DNA of 64,000 bases, from assembly GCF_964204645.1 (NCBI RefSeq), contig NC_134026.1, positions 1,798,001 through 1,862,000 of the forward strand, written 5' to 3'. Numbering within the stretch: the first letter of the stretch is position 1; every line of letters starts with the position of its first letter. This stretch comes from Tubulanus polymorphus (taxonomy: Eukaryota > Nemertea > Palaeonemertea > Tubulaniformes > Tubulanidae). Below, one piece after another: positions 1 through 9,761 of this stretch. Both the position numbers and the translations under genes were made by a program. The notes under the pieces are model-generated. The model was not told the DNA's origin. It made no database searches and saw only the letters and a program-made list of their open reading frames with translations.

Positions 1-100
1 CAGTACCATACAGTATAACCAGACAGGCCACAGACATAAGTTTCTTCTTTTTTTTAACATACATGTATTAGATAAAGGCAAAAGTTGCCCCATACGTAGT

Positions 101-240
101 AGTCTAGTACCTAGCCGTTGTTCCCGTCGGAACCCGTTACAACGACTGGTATTCAGACTATACACACGTAGGCGAACCAAACTGAAATGTTAAATGTAAC
201 GAAAGGCTTTGAGGGCTTGAACTAGGGAAAAGATTAGCCC
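101..240. repeat. Interspersed repeat, copy 1
   Basis: AGTCTAGTACCTAG, GTTGTTCCC, a central CTGGTAT with AGACTA, and TAGGGAAAAG occur here in the same order as at 37187-37316. The family is unknown. Upstream flank of the carbonyl reductase; the rest of 1-352 shows no clear promoter motif. Confidence 0.45.
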
Positions 241-352
241 AGATGGAAGCACTAGTGCATAAATTTACGTCATTCATATTCGTCAATCATTTGACTTGAC
301 CCCGGTGTGTCCTCTGTCTCATGATTAATTCTGTTTATTTGTCGCACCGATC

Positions 353-1955
353 ATGTCTAAAGTTGCAGTAGTAAGTTTCGTTAGTTTCATAAACCGTAGA
401 CCCTACACTGCTTGTATTTAGTGGAAAAGTAATTTCTGTGCTTCTTGCGATTGTCTGAACTTGTTTCAAGTTTAAAGTTCTCAGCGATGATATAGCCTAT
501 TCACTTACCCTTTTCTCATGTTGCCGAACTTGCACATCATAATACCTTAGTTGACTAGAGCCTGTACCAGTACACCAACCCCAACCAATCTGTTTTTGTG
601 CAGCCTAGAATCATTTTTTTTTCAGGTTACTGGTGGTAATAAAGGTATTGGACTCTGTATTGTAGAGTTGCTTTGCAAACAATTAGGAAAGGATTGGAGT
701 GTTTACTTAACTGGTAATAATTATTCCTAGTCGTAAATAATTTCCAAAACTGCAAAACATGAAATCTCGTTTGCAGTGAAAATATTTCAATATTGAATCT
801 TTATCAGCAAGAAATGAAGATCTTGGAAAAGAAGCAGTTAAGACGTTAGCAGCAAAAGGACTTCAACCGAAGTTTCATCAACTTGATATATCCTCATCTG
901 AAAGTATCAATAACCTGGCTTCATATCTAAAAAAAGAATATGATGGACTGGACATTTTGGTGAATAACGCTGGAATTGCATTCAAGGTGAAATCTGAGTT
1001 GAACTACTGTAAAGTAAGAGTGAAAGATATCGACAAAATTTAACGCTCAAATTGGTTCTTCATTGTAGGCCGCATCAACAGCACCATTCTCTGAGCAGGC
1101 TGCAGTTACTAATAAAACTAATGTTACCGGAACCCTGAATGTTTGTAACTCATTGTTCCCACTGCTGAGACCTCATGCCAGGTATCAATCATCTTTCATC
1201 ATACTTATAGACCTTTCGTTTGTCATTAATCTATTAACGATGTGACTATATAAAAGATGTTTGTATTTCATGTTGCAGAGTTGTGAATGTTTCCAGTATG
1301 GTGACACGGTTTGCCCTTGAAAAATGTAGCCCGCAAATACGTCAGAGATACAATAACCTGAAGACTATTCCAGAACTGGAGCAGTTTGTGAATGAGTTTA
1401 TCGAGTATGTCGATCTCGTCTTTCATTGCTATTTCATTCAATTCTTCGTATAGTTTATCATCAAGACATCAATATATCATTTGATTTTCAGATTGGCCCA
1501 GTCAAATACTCACAAAGAAAAAGGTTTCCCTGACAGCGCATATGGGATTTCTAAAATGGCAGTCACCAAAATGACTTTCATTCATCAAGCGGAATTTGAT
1601 AAAGATTCACGTGAAGATGTTATAGTTAATGCTGTAAGCAATGAAGCGTAGTATTCATATCTTTAAATTCCGTTTTTTTTTGCAATGCATGAAGAAATAT
1701 TGAAAACCTTATTTTCCAGTGCTGTCCAGGATACTGTGATACTGATATGACGTCCAATTCAGGCTTAAAAAGTCCTATGGATGGTAAGCTATCACTTCAT
1801 ATCAATTCGAAAATCAATATCATATGAAAAACTATTTGATTATTGTAATATTTTTAGGTGCCGATACTCCGGTTTATTTGGCTTTGCTGCCACCGGGAAC
1901 TTCTTCACCGAAAGGTCAGCACGTCGAAGACAGAAAGATTTTCACTATTCAGTAA
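353..1955 (+). CDS. CBR1: Carbonyl reductase 1-like short-chain dehydrogenase
   Basis: NADPH-dependent cytosolic carbonyl reductase of the short-chain dehydrogenase/reductase family (known for the family: reduces quinones, prostaglandins and other carbonyls). Eight exons: 353-370, 626-713, 808-986, 1069-1181, 1279-1404, 1492-1633, 1720-1783, 1858-1955, giving 275 residues, the usual CBR1 length. Visible motifs are the cofactor-binding TGGNKGIG (residues 8-15), NNAGIAFK (88-95), catalytic NVSS with Ser139, the Tyr-Lys pair in YGISK (192-196), CCPGYCDTDM where vertebrate enzymes have CCPGWVRTDM, and TPVYLALLP near the end. The start is the ATG at 353 because its six codons splice in phase onto the Rossmann strand. 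All catalytic residues are kept, so the gene looks functional. CBR1 versus its paralogue CBR3 cannot be distinguished here. Confidence 0.9.
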
Positions 1956-2115
1956 AATCGACATATTGCATCCTGGTTTTAATCTTTTTCCCCTTGCATA
2001 ATACAAGAGCTAGTTGCAATTTATCTGTTTGATGTTCACATTTTCAATAGCTTAATATTCATTTGTACTGTGTATGGCTTATGCTAGTAAAGTTGTTCCA
2101 ATATATTATCCATAA

Positions 2116-2333
2116 GGCTAGAAAAATTGATACCTTGTTTCTCTGCTCTGCTGAGCTTAAAAGTTGACCCGGCCGGCCGCCTATCTACCCTATACATTAC
2201 TTTTTAAAAAATCGTGATCAATTTTACCGTAACAGACCCGCAGCTATAGAACTGAACAGATTACAAATTGTATTATAGCTAACAAAAATGACCCGGCCGC
2301 TGCGAAGAAACAAGGTATCATTTTTGTTTAGCC
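2116..2333. mobile_element. Harbinger-like MITE, copy A
   Basis: About 218 bp with imperfect ~25-bp terminal inverted repeats beginning GGCTA and containing TGATACCTTGTTTC. Flanked by TAA on both sides (2113-2115, 2334-2336), the TWA target duplication typical of PIF/Harbinger. Inside are several GACCCGGCCG words. No coding capacity. Lies in the 3' flank of the carbonyl reductase. Confidence 0.75.
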
Positions 2334-2677
2334 TAATTATTGATATAAAATAAACTGATGTGGTGAGAAGCTGATGACATTTTCTTTCTTAATCTGGAAC
2401 TTGAGAGTCTGAGTTATCCTCTTTGGACATTCATCTTTTCGCAAAGAATCCTCGGAATTGATACAGATATGTACCGTATGCTGGAAACCCTGACTTGAAG
2501 ACCAAACATCAATGAACCAACAAAACAAAATATGATTTAGATTACAGTGGAAAATTCAACAAACTTATCATTATTCAACTATTCATATTGAAGATGGAAA
2601 TTTCTATTCAAATCGCACACAAATGTTCACAAATAATTTATATACTAAATAAAAATTCAGCTACTAGTTGTCAATCA

Positions 2678-3418
2678 TTATTTCTGTTCAATTTCCTTCT
2701 TTCCCTTCATCTTTTTGTACAAGAGAGCGGCACATATTGTACCATACGTCGCCAGAACAAACTGAAAATACATGAGAAAATACATGAATACATACGCCAC
2801 ATATTTAGGGGTCATTCATTTATTACATACGCATTAGAGGAGGGATCAGTGCAATTGTGTACTGTAATGCTTAATGTATACGAAAAAATGGCTGATTTTG
2901 CGTACAGAGGGGGAGGGGGGTTGAAAAATTGAAATTTTATGCGTACGTAATTAATGAATGATCCCTTATTAGTTCCAACCTCCCAGGGCTGTGGCTAGCG
3001 CTTGAATTTTGGGGTCAAAGAGAAACCCGAAATATGGCAGTTCTAAGGGATATAAAAATCATATTTGCAAGAAGGGCACTTTAATTTAATTTCCCAAATT
3101 TTTTGTTTTGGAGGGGAGAGGCAAACTTCCCCTGACCTCAGCTGCAGGCAGGTATGAATCTAGGTTCACATCCCATGTAGACATAAGGTATCTAACCACA
3201 ACAATGCAGTTAGTTTCAATATACTCTATTCAGCAGTGAGTGGTGTCTGAAACCGGGAGAGGGGGGGGGGTGGTTCCTAAAAACTTGCCCTTTTTAACAT
3301 TGAACCCTCAGTCTTAGTTTGTGCTTTTACTTACATTTAATCTTCCTCGTTTAGTATAAGAATTGAAGTAATATTTCAAGCCAGTGTATTTGTATTGCGA
3401 TTCGTCAATTCCAGCCAT
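2678..3418 (-). CDS. ATP5MK: ATP synthase membrane subunit k / DAPIT (USMG5-like)
   Basis: Tiny single-pass inner-membrane protein of mitochondrial ATP synthase (known role: stabilises the enzyme and its dimers). Two coding exons on the minus strand, 3418-3335 and 2761-2678, each 84 nt, give 55 residues; human DAPIT has 58. The N-terminal half reads MAGIDESQYKYTGLKYYFNS, close to the human Q-Y-Q-F-T-G-I-K-K-Y-F-N-S stretch. The second exon opens with F-V-L-A-T-Y-G, matching the family's V-L-A-T-Y-G-S, and runs into one hydrophobic helix followed by a lysine-rich tail. The donor (GTAAGT) and acceptor (TTTTCAG) are strong. An acceptor-like CTGCTAG lies just upstream of the ATG, so a 5' UTR exon further right is likely. 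It is small enough to be missed by gene finders. A MITE sits in its only coding-region intron. Confidence 0.88.
2808..2965. mobile_element. Second MITE family, 158 bp, in DAPIT intron
   Basis: Terminal inverted repeats of about 25 bp (GGGGTCATTCATTTATTACA on the left; its near-complement before GATCCC on the right), flanked by TTA on both sides (2805-2807, 2966-2968). Harbinger-type duplication again, but unrelated interior. No coding capacity. Confidence 0.7.
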
Positions 3419-4163
3419 AACGATCTAGCAGAATAAATGTGAAAAAATGGGATGTTAAATAAATCTTCTTTTAATTTGAATTTGTCTTCAATCAATCTAT
3501 ATTCCTATTTCATGATAATGTACCCAACAATTTAACATAAAATCTTTTCCTCTGATGATTCAATGACATTGTACAGTGCACGATAAAGCGCTTAAAATAC
3601 GTATTTAGTTTTCAAATGTGTAAAAAATACTCACTGAATCAGGAAAAGGAAATTTGTTCTAAATCGTGAAGAAATGTAAGGAGGTCACGAACTTTAGGGT
3701 TGTGGATAATTCACATACGATGGCGCGAACGGTCACGCAAACGGTTAGGTTCGAATCCCACTCAGCAGGCCTACATCCTCGCTTGCCAGGGTTTATTGAT
3801 CGTCGCATTCGAAGTTTGTTTGTTTGGTTTTACGTCGCTTGGATCTTGGTTTCCCAAAACTAACCCTATAATCCTATTGGATTATTCACTGGTCGTCGCA
3901 TCGAAGTTCAATCCTTGAAACTAAACCATCTGACGGACACTGTCCAATTGAACAGTCACTTTCGCTCGATCGGCGCACGAGCGCACGGGATACCATGGCT
4001 GAATCCGTGGCCCCTGACTAGAAATGTGAAATATGGCGGCTTGAATAAAGTTATTTGTTCAATCCTTCGCAATACAGATTGCCAATGGTTCCTCTGCTAT
4101 ATAGTTGAAGTGTAAAAAAACTTGTTTTCTGTCTCAGTGCGTCCTCGTCCACACTGTGTAGAT
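3419..4163. other. Spacer between DAPIT and annexin
   Basis: Divergent spacer, so it should hold both promoters. It contains an 18-bp direct repeat (CGTCGCAT with CGAAGTT at 3798-3816 and 3891-3909) and a tRNA B-box-like GGTTCGAATCCC near 3748 without a matching A-box or cloverleaf. No gene is visible. Confidence 0.4.
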
Positions 4164-4190
4164 ATGCACGAAAAAACAGAAAATATCGAA
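4164..4190 (+). other. Possible alternative first coding exon of the annexin
   Basis: A short open stretch starting at ATG 4164 and reading M-H-E-K-T-E-N-I-E ends exactly at a strong donor (GTAAGT) in phase 0. That is the same phase as the annexin exon beginning at 5123, so splicing would replace the myristoylatable MGC N-terminus with an acidic one. It could equally be a non-coding 5' UTR exon for the start at 4526. Evidence is limited to the donor and phase compatibility. Confidence 0.3.
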
Positions 4191-4525
4191 GTAAGTGGGG
4201 CTAGCCGTTTTTCGTGACGCCTAGACATCAATTCAGAATTATGTATTCCCCATAATTAAGTTATAGTGTAGTACAAGTAACCGTTAAAAGCCTAATCAAA
4301 GCTTAGATTTTATAGATGACACATTTGTTGCATATGTGTATTCTATTATTCCGGCAGAGATTTTAGCAAGTCTAATGAAGCTTACGGTTAAAGAGTGACA
4401 GATTGCGATTCCACCTGATACAAACTGTATTCCATCTTTCACATTATAAAACCTCTACAACCCGTAGTCACAACGGTTCAGTATAAATTTCCTAACTGTA
4501 GAGAAGAGTTAAAAAAGGATTAAAT

Positions 4526-6911
4526 ATGGGTTGCCCTTTGGGGAAACAGGCACACAATATCATGCAAATGGCTAAAAATATAAGGAAAAAAGGTGTAAGT
4601 ATATTTTACTAATAAAGGTTTCCCGACCTTCCTATATGCGAGTTGTTTGTGACGAATTTCACTTTATATCTGTTTGCCCGCTTTTTGCCAATTTCCGAAA
4701 AGCTTGCCTTATTTATACGAAGAGGTCTCAAATATTTCGAATAACATTATTTTTTGTCACACATTAACTGTGGCGTGTTATCTTGGTTAGATATTAGCCT
4801 TAGCTATCATCCATCCAAAATAAAACAGAATTTCGTTTCTGATATTATATTGTATTGACGTTGTATTGTCTTTTTGCTCTAAGCAAATGTAGTTTTGTGA
4901 GCAATAGAATACATCCCATTCTATTCTATAAACTCAATATAATTCATTTTAAAAGTCAAAGATAGTCGATTGGACATTTTTGAATTTTGAAACCATGTAA
5001 AATATGACAGATTTTCATAATAAGTATTCTACATAGTATATTTTGAATAGGTTTCACAATTAGACGAGAAACCTTTTAACTTTTCGACATTTTCGAATGA
5101 ATTAATATTTTAACTGTTCTAGGGAACAGTCAGGGCTAAACAGGATTTCGATCCAAATGAAGCCGCCCAGATTCTGAGAAAAGCCGTGAAAGGTTTAGGT
5201 GAGTGTTAACGGATGTGAGGTGATGTATCGATTGGTTAACAAATGTATAAATTTGTATCTCTATCGTGTATTGCGCGCGTCTTACAGAAAATATCACTAT
5301 GCGTGAACTTGTTCTTGAATTTAGGAACGGATGAAGACGCTATCATAAAAGTACTGGCCGGACACAATACGCTGCAGCGAATGAAAATTTCCGAATCATA
5401 CAAAAGTCTATTCGGCAAGGTAAAGTAATTTCCACTTAAAGCACAGTGTATTTAGACATGATTGATTGATGCCTTCGATGATTTTACATCTCAGGACCTG
5501 GTTACCGATTTGAAAGGCGATTTAAGCGGCAATTTCGAGCAACTGTGCTGCGCCTTGTTTGAAGATCCCAAACAGTATGACGCAGATCAGCTCCGCGCCG
5601 CCATGAAAGTATGTAAACATTTGATTAAACAATATCATTGAATATTCATTAACTATAACAAATGACGATCAGACCATCGAAATATTGAAAATCAGAGCTG
5701 TCTCTTCCAAGTGATCAATTCTAGTGTATTGTATAGGGCTTAGGAACTGATGAACAAGTTCTTATCGAGATAATTTGTACGAGATCCAATGAGGATATCC
5801 AAGCAATAAAACAAGCTTATCAGACCCGTGAGTATCCGCAGACGAATCATACTTGTGAGTAAATCATTTCAGTATGCATGTTATCAATTCTGTATATTGA
5901 AAATTTACATTTTTGAAAATTCATTATTACACGTGCGATATCTAGTAAATACTCCCAGTTACTGAATAAGCTTTGGGTCGGTCAAATTTTCAGACCATAT
6001 GCGAAATCTGGAGAACGACCTGGAAAGTGAAACTAGCGGTAATTTCAAACGCGTTTTAGTAACAATAACAAACGCGGGACGCGATGAAACCACGATTATC
6101 GATGAAAATCAAGCTATGAAAGATGCAGATGACTTATATCAGGTTGGAACATTCGATTTAAGTTTTTATACAAGAGATTACAAGACCGTAAAGAAATAAA
6201 ACATGAATTCGTTTTCAAATGCCCGAGGCTCCTGAAATCCGGGCTTCGCTCTTTGTCGTTTTCTCTGTAATCATCATTTCCGATTCTAGGCTGGAGAGGC
6301 GAAATTTGGAACCGATGAAGCAGTGTTTAATTTGATCCTCTGTAAACGTAGCTATCCACAACTTTTAGCCACATTTGACGCGTACCGAGTCGTATCGAAA
6401 AAGACGATCGAAGAGTCAATAAAATCAGAAACAAGTGGAAACTACAAAGACAGTCTCTTAGCCATCGGTAATTATACATAAGATAGGTCATTCCGGATGA
6501 TTAAACGAATTTGCAATTAATGAGAAAAATTCTTAGAAAAAACGTTCTTCAACTAAATGACGATCATAATTTCAATCTGATTGACTGTTTGCAGTGAGAT
6601 GCGTGCGCAATAAGGCCGCCTTCTTCGCTGATCAACTGTATAGAAGTATGAAAGGTTTAGGAACAGACGATAATACACTAATCAGACTTATCGTCACCCG
6701 ATGCGAGGTAAATTGAATTGATAAATGACGATAGTTTTACTTCAATATTTTTCTGTCTGTAAACAAGGATTTTTTTCTCTCTTTTTAGGTTGATATGTAC
6801 GAAATAAAAGCTGAATTCGTTCGAAACTACGGACAAACACTGGATGATTTTATCAAAGGCGATTGCTCTGGAGATTATAGAAAATTGTTGTTAGAACTGA
6901 TTCGAGACTAA
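4526..6911 (+). CDS. Annexin, ANXA13-like, with N-myristoylation-type start
   Basis: Calcium-dependent phospholipid-binding protein with four annexin repeats. Nine exons: 4526-4594, 5123-5198, 5325-5419, 5495-5608, 5737-5827, 5994-6142, 6290-6467, 6595-6707, 6789-6911, giving 335 residues, normal for annexins. Type II Ca-site loops are visible as KGLGTDED (repeat 1), KGLGTDEQ (repeat 2), FGTDEA (repeat 3) and KGLGTDDN (repeat 4). The matching acidic caps lie in GDLSGNF, SETSGNF, SETSGNY and GDCSGDY. The N-terminus MGCPLGKQ fits the N-myristoylation pattern with an adjacent cysteine; among vertebrate annexins myristoylation is known for ANXA13, which this resembles most. An alternative first exon may lie at 4164-4190. 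Flanked on both sides by copies of one MITE. An AATAAA at 7608-7613 could end a long 3' UTR containing the right-hand MITE copy. Confidence 0.93.
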
Positions 6912-7029
6912 AAATGGTTAAAAATCCATCTTGTATCATGGACGTATCTAGTTTATACGTCCATGCACAGACGAATAATATCCATCTGTTGCTAAATGCA
7001 CCGATTTCCTGTCTCCAAAAAAACTTTTA

Positions 7030-7251
7030 GGCTAAACAGAAATGATACATTGTTTCGCCGCAGCGGCCGGGTCATTTTTGTAAAATATGATAAAATTTGT
7101 AATCAGTTCATTTCTATAGCGGCCGGGTCTGTTACAGTAGAATTTATCACGATTTAAAAAAAAAGTAATGTACAGGGTAGATAGGCGGCCGGCCGGGTCA
7201 ACTTTTAAACTCAGCAGAGCGGGAAAACAAGGTATCAATTTTTTCTTAGCC
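7030..7251. mobile_element. Harbinger-like MITE, copy B, inverted
   Basis: Same family as 2116-2333 in the opposite orientation, about 222 bp, with matching ends (GGCTAAACAGAAATGATAC) and the same CGGCCGGCCGGGTC core. Flanked by TTA (7027-7029, 7252-7254). Lies just after the annexin stop codon, possibly inside its 3' UTR. Confidence 0.75.
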
Positions 7252-7262
7252 TTAACTGAAAA

Positions 7263-7352
7263 CGTAGACACTAAGCATGGTCTATCGTGATAACCTAGAC
7301 ACTAAGTACGGTCTATCGTGATAACCTAGACACTAAGTATGGTCTATCGTGT
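7263..7352. repeat. 31-bp tandem repeat, three copies
   Basis: Unit CCTAGACACTAAGTAYGGTC followed by TATCGTGATAA, repeated about 2.9 times with few mismatches, directly after MITE copy B. Confidence 0.8.
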
Positions 7353-7998
7353 GTATTGTCATTATAATGTATATGCCATTACATATATAAATGCGGTATT
7401 CCTGCAATATATATTTTTAATTGTATTAAAGCCTGTTTACGTTTTTCACGCTGTTTTCGTTTTGAATACAAGCTGTGACATTTGTATACATTCCGATATA
7501 TTTTATACATATGTAAGACTGTCATTTATATGCATGGTTTAAAAAAAACAGAAATTTTGTCTTCCGCGTTTGGTCGTTTTTAATCAATAAGGTTAATGTT
7601 GCACGCGAATAAAATATTGTTACATATTTATGTGGATATGGGTAATATTTTAAAGGTTTATACCAGTTAAGTCCCTTATTTGAAATCTATTCCCAGGTAC
7701 CATTTTAAGCCAGTTCAAATGATCTAGAATTTGAATACAGTTTACTGGGGGTGTGATAACATATATGATACTATTTTAATTCAATCTGTTGCTGATGTGA
7801 AAATACAGTTCATTTCTCAATATCACATGTATACAAATGATATCTAATAAAAGTTATGTCATCATAGAGTTGTTTGTTAGTAGTGAATCCCATCACCTTT
7901 TTTCTTTCGTTTGATGGATTGTTTTTTGGTGTTAGGCTCTGTGCTTAATAGTGTCTGAGTCAGCCACCCTTGACTTCAAGGCAGCACCTTACGGTATG

Positions 7999-8006
7999 TG
8001 ACGTCA
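7999..8006 (+). promoter_or_regulatory. CRE site upstream of EFCAB14 alternative first exon
   Basis: A perfect palindromic TGACGTCA (CREB/ATF consensus) lies 81 bp before the ATG at 8088. An ETS-like ACTTCCT follows shortly downstream. Position and motif suggest a proximal promoter element. Confidence 0.45.
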
Positions 8007-8087
8007 GTCAGACAAGTCACTTCCTGACACAGTAGTTCCCAAAGAAAAGTTTGTTCATCTGATTTAAACAGATTTGTGTCAAATAAG

Positions 8088-9155
8088 ATGATGCGTCCAA
8101 ATGGAAAAGATATACAGAAGCCTATGTTATTAGCTGATTTTGATGACAGCGCGTCTGAAGATGGAGAACTTGTCGAACATTTTTCTATGGCAAATTTGAA
8201 CAAGAAATCTAGAACTCCGAATAAGAAAAAGTAAGTTTGAAGTAATGTCTGATCTCTGTTGAACAAGTGCAGTATAATCAGTTGGGAGACATCTAGTATC
8301 CCCCTGTTTGATAAGCAGTTATAGGTATGGTCCTGGTCCGTTTTAAATTTCGAGTAGAGACTTGATGATAATACATTAAAACTTAGTTTGTATAGTATTC
8401 GTGCTAGTATGACCTAGTTTGTATATCATGTCAAACACAACTGTGACATGTCTGAAATTGTGAGCTCAGCCATATCGTATTATATTCCAGGTATAGGTTA
8501 TTGACGAATAGGTAAGATGAGCTAAATAGCCATGAATTTATCCAAACCACCTTTTTACCAGCCACATTATATCCATATCCATGTAAATCATCCTGTACCC
8601 CAGAAATCATTTTATCTTGAGACAGTGTGTTGCAGATAAACATCAAATATTGCTTCAGCTTCCATTCCTGAAAGGATGCTTCACAAACTTATAACAGAAA
8701 CTAACCAATGCTCCCATAGAAAAATTTAATGAAAAACAATTATTTTTTCAATCATTCGTAAATCTGGTGCAATTCTCTTTTTGTTATCGCTAATTAAATG
8801 GCATTATACATATATTAATTAAGAGAATAGATGATTACCAGGAAATAATAGTCCTGAAATTACCATGCACTATAAAAGGTAATCAAAAAACCGATTTGGA
8901 AAAAACCCTTACAACCTAACTGAGAAAGATTTGTAGTTCATGAGGCAAAAATAAGAAAAACTGTATGGAATATAAGCAATATGAATCTGATTTTCAGGAA
9001 TAAATCCAGCCCGAAACAATCAAACTGCTGTAGTATGCGAATGCTTTGTACTGTGCTCTCATCACTGTTAGTTATCGCTTGTATCGGAGTTTTGTTCATA
9101 CTTTGTTATATACTGATGGATGAAGTAAAGCACATTAAACAGTCTATGATGAAAG
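8088..9155 (+). CDS. EFCAB14: Alternative first exon and transmembrane exon of EFCAB14
   Basis: Two further exons lie upstream of the canonical start: 8088-8230 (first coding exon, ATG-ATG start) and 8998-9155 (membrane exon). They end in the same phases as exons 9762-9919 and 10334-10491, so they can splice straight onto the shared stalk exon at 11132. Both membrane exons are exactly 158 nt, phase 2 in and phase 1 out. The first exon encodes an acidic Ser/Asp/Glu head; the second encodes a basic, cysteine-containing juxtamembrane strip, one hydrophobic helix and the start of a coiled coil, the same plan as the canonical pair. The predicted isoform has 656 residues. A TGACGTCA site lies about 80 bp before the ATG. 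The simplest reading is a duplicated head-plus-helix cassette with its own promoter. Confidence 0.72.
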
Positions 9156-9563
9156 GTATGTACTGGTGGTGTGCAGTATAGGACGAGAGAACAGTGACTT
9201 ATCTGTGTCAGTGAAACATCATATGTTTAGAGTAAAAACAAAAAATGTAGCCTAGCTGTATTTATGGCGTGCTTCATTTTACATCTAGTCTGGTTTGGTC
9301 TGACTTGTCTGGTTGAAACATTTGTTTTCAATTTCAATCATATGTTTTAAGGATTCTTTGCTGTTTTAAAAATAGAAATTTGAAATCAATGTCGGTTTTG
9401 GGATAAGGTCTTAAAGCAGTTTTAGGTTTATAGTCTAGGTTTACAGGTTCCGTTTTCTCTTCGGAGGTTCATTAATTGAGGCTTTAGTTAAGGTCTATTG
9501 AAGGATTCGACCCCTCTTATCCACTTGATTTGTAAACAAATACACGTGCGATTTTCGCGGCAG

Positions 9564-9590
9564 TGACGTCAATGTGATTTACAGACCAAT
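9564..9590 (+). promoter_or_regulatory. CRE plus CCAAT box upstream of canonical EFCAB14 start
   Basis: A perfect TGACGTCA (9564-9571) is followed 14 bp later by CCAAT (9586-9590), about 170-200 bp before the ATG at 9762. This is a classic proximal-promoter arrangement. It supports an independent promoter inside the gene, separate from the one before 8088. Confidence 0.5.
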
Positions 9591-9761
9591 CACTGGCGCG
9601 ATGATATTTAGCCCGTTGCGTAGCGTGTTTACGGAAGTAAATCTAGATGAGATTTTGGAATTTCCAAAATTTCTTCCGATTTTAAGTCTCATATTACGCC
9701 GTTACCCTCCAAACTGGACGGCCAAACCCGCATCAATGTGGACTTTAAACCAGCCAAGAAG

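Larger units (their letters stand above)
6912..7998. other. Spacer between annexin and EFCAB14
   Basis: Holds MITE copy B, the 31-bp tandem repeat and AATAAA words at 7608-7613 and near 7845. Otherwise AT-rich with no supported gene. Confidence 0.4.

Noticed and set aside
2337-2528. 63-codon minus-strand frame next to MITE copy A
   Set aside because: No splice partner, no family resemblance and biased composition; consistent with chance.
3690-3765. tRNA or tRNA-derived SINE suggested by GGTTCGAATCCC
   Set aside because: Only the B-box matches. No convincing A-box or acceptor stem could be paired around it.
7032-7271. 79-codon minus-strand frame over MITE copy B
   Set aside because: Lies almost entirely within a non-autonomous repeat whose other copy does not preserve the frame.
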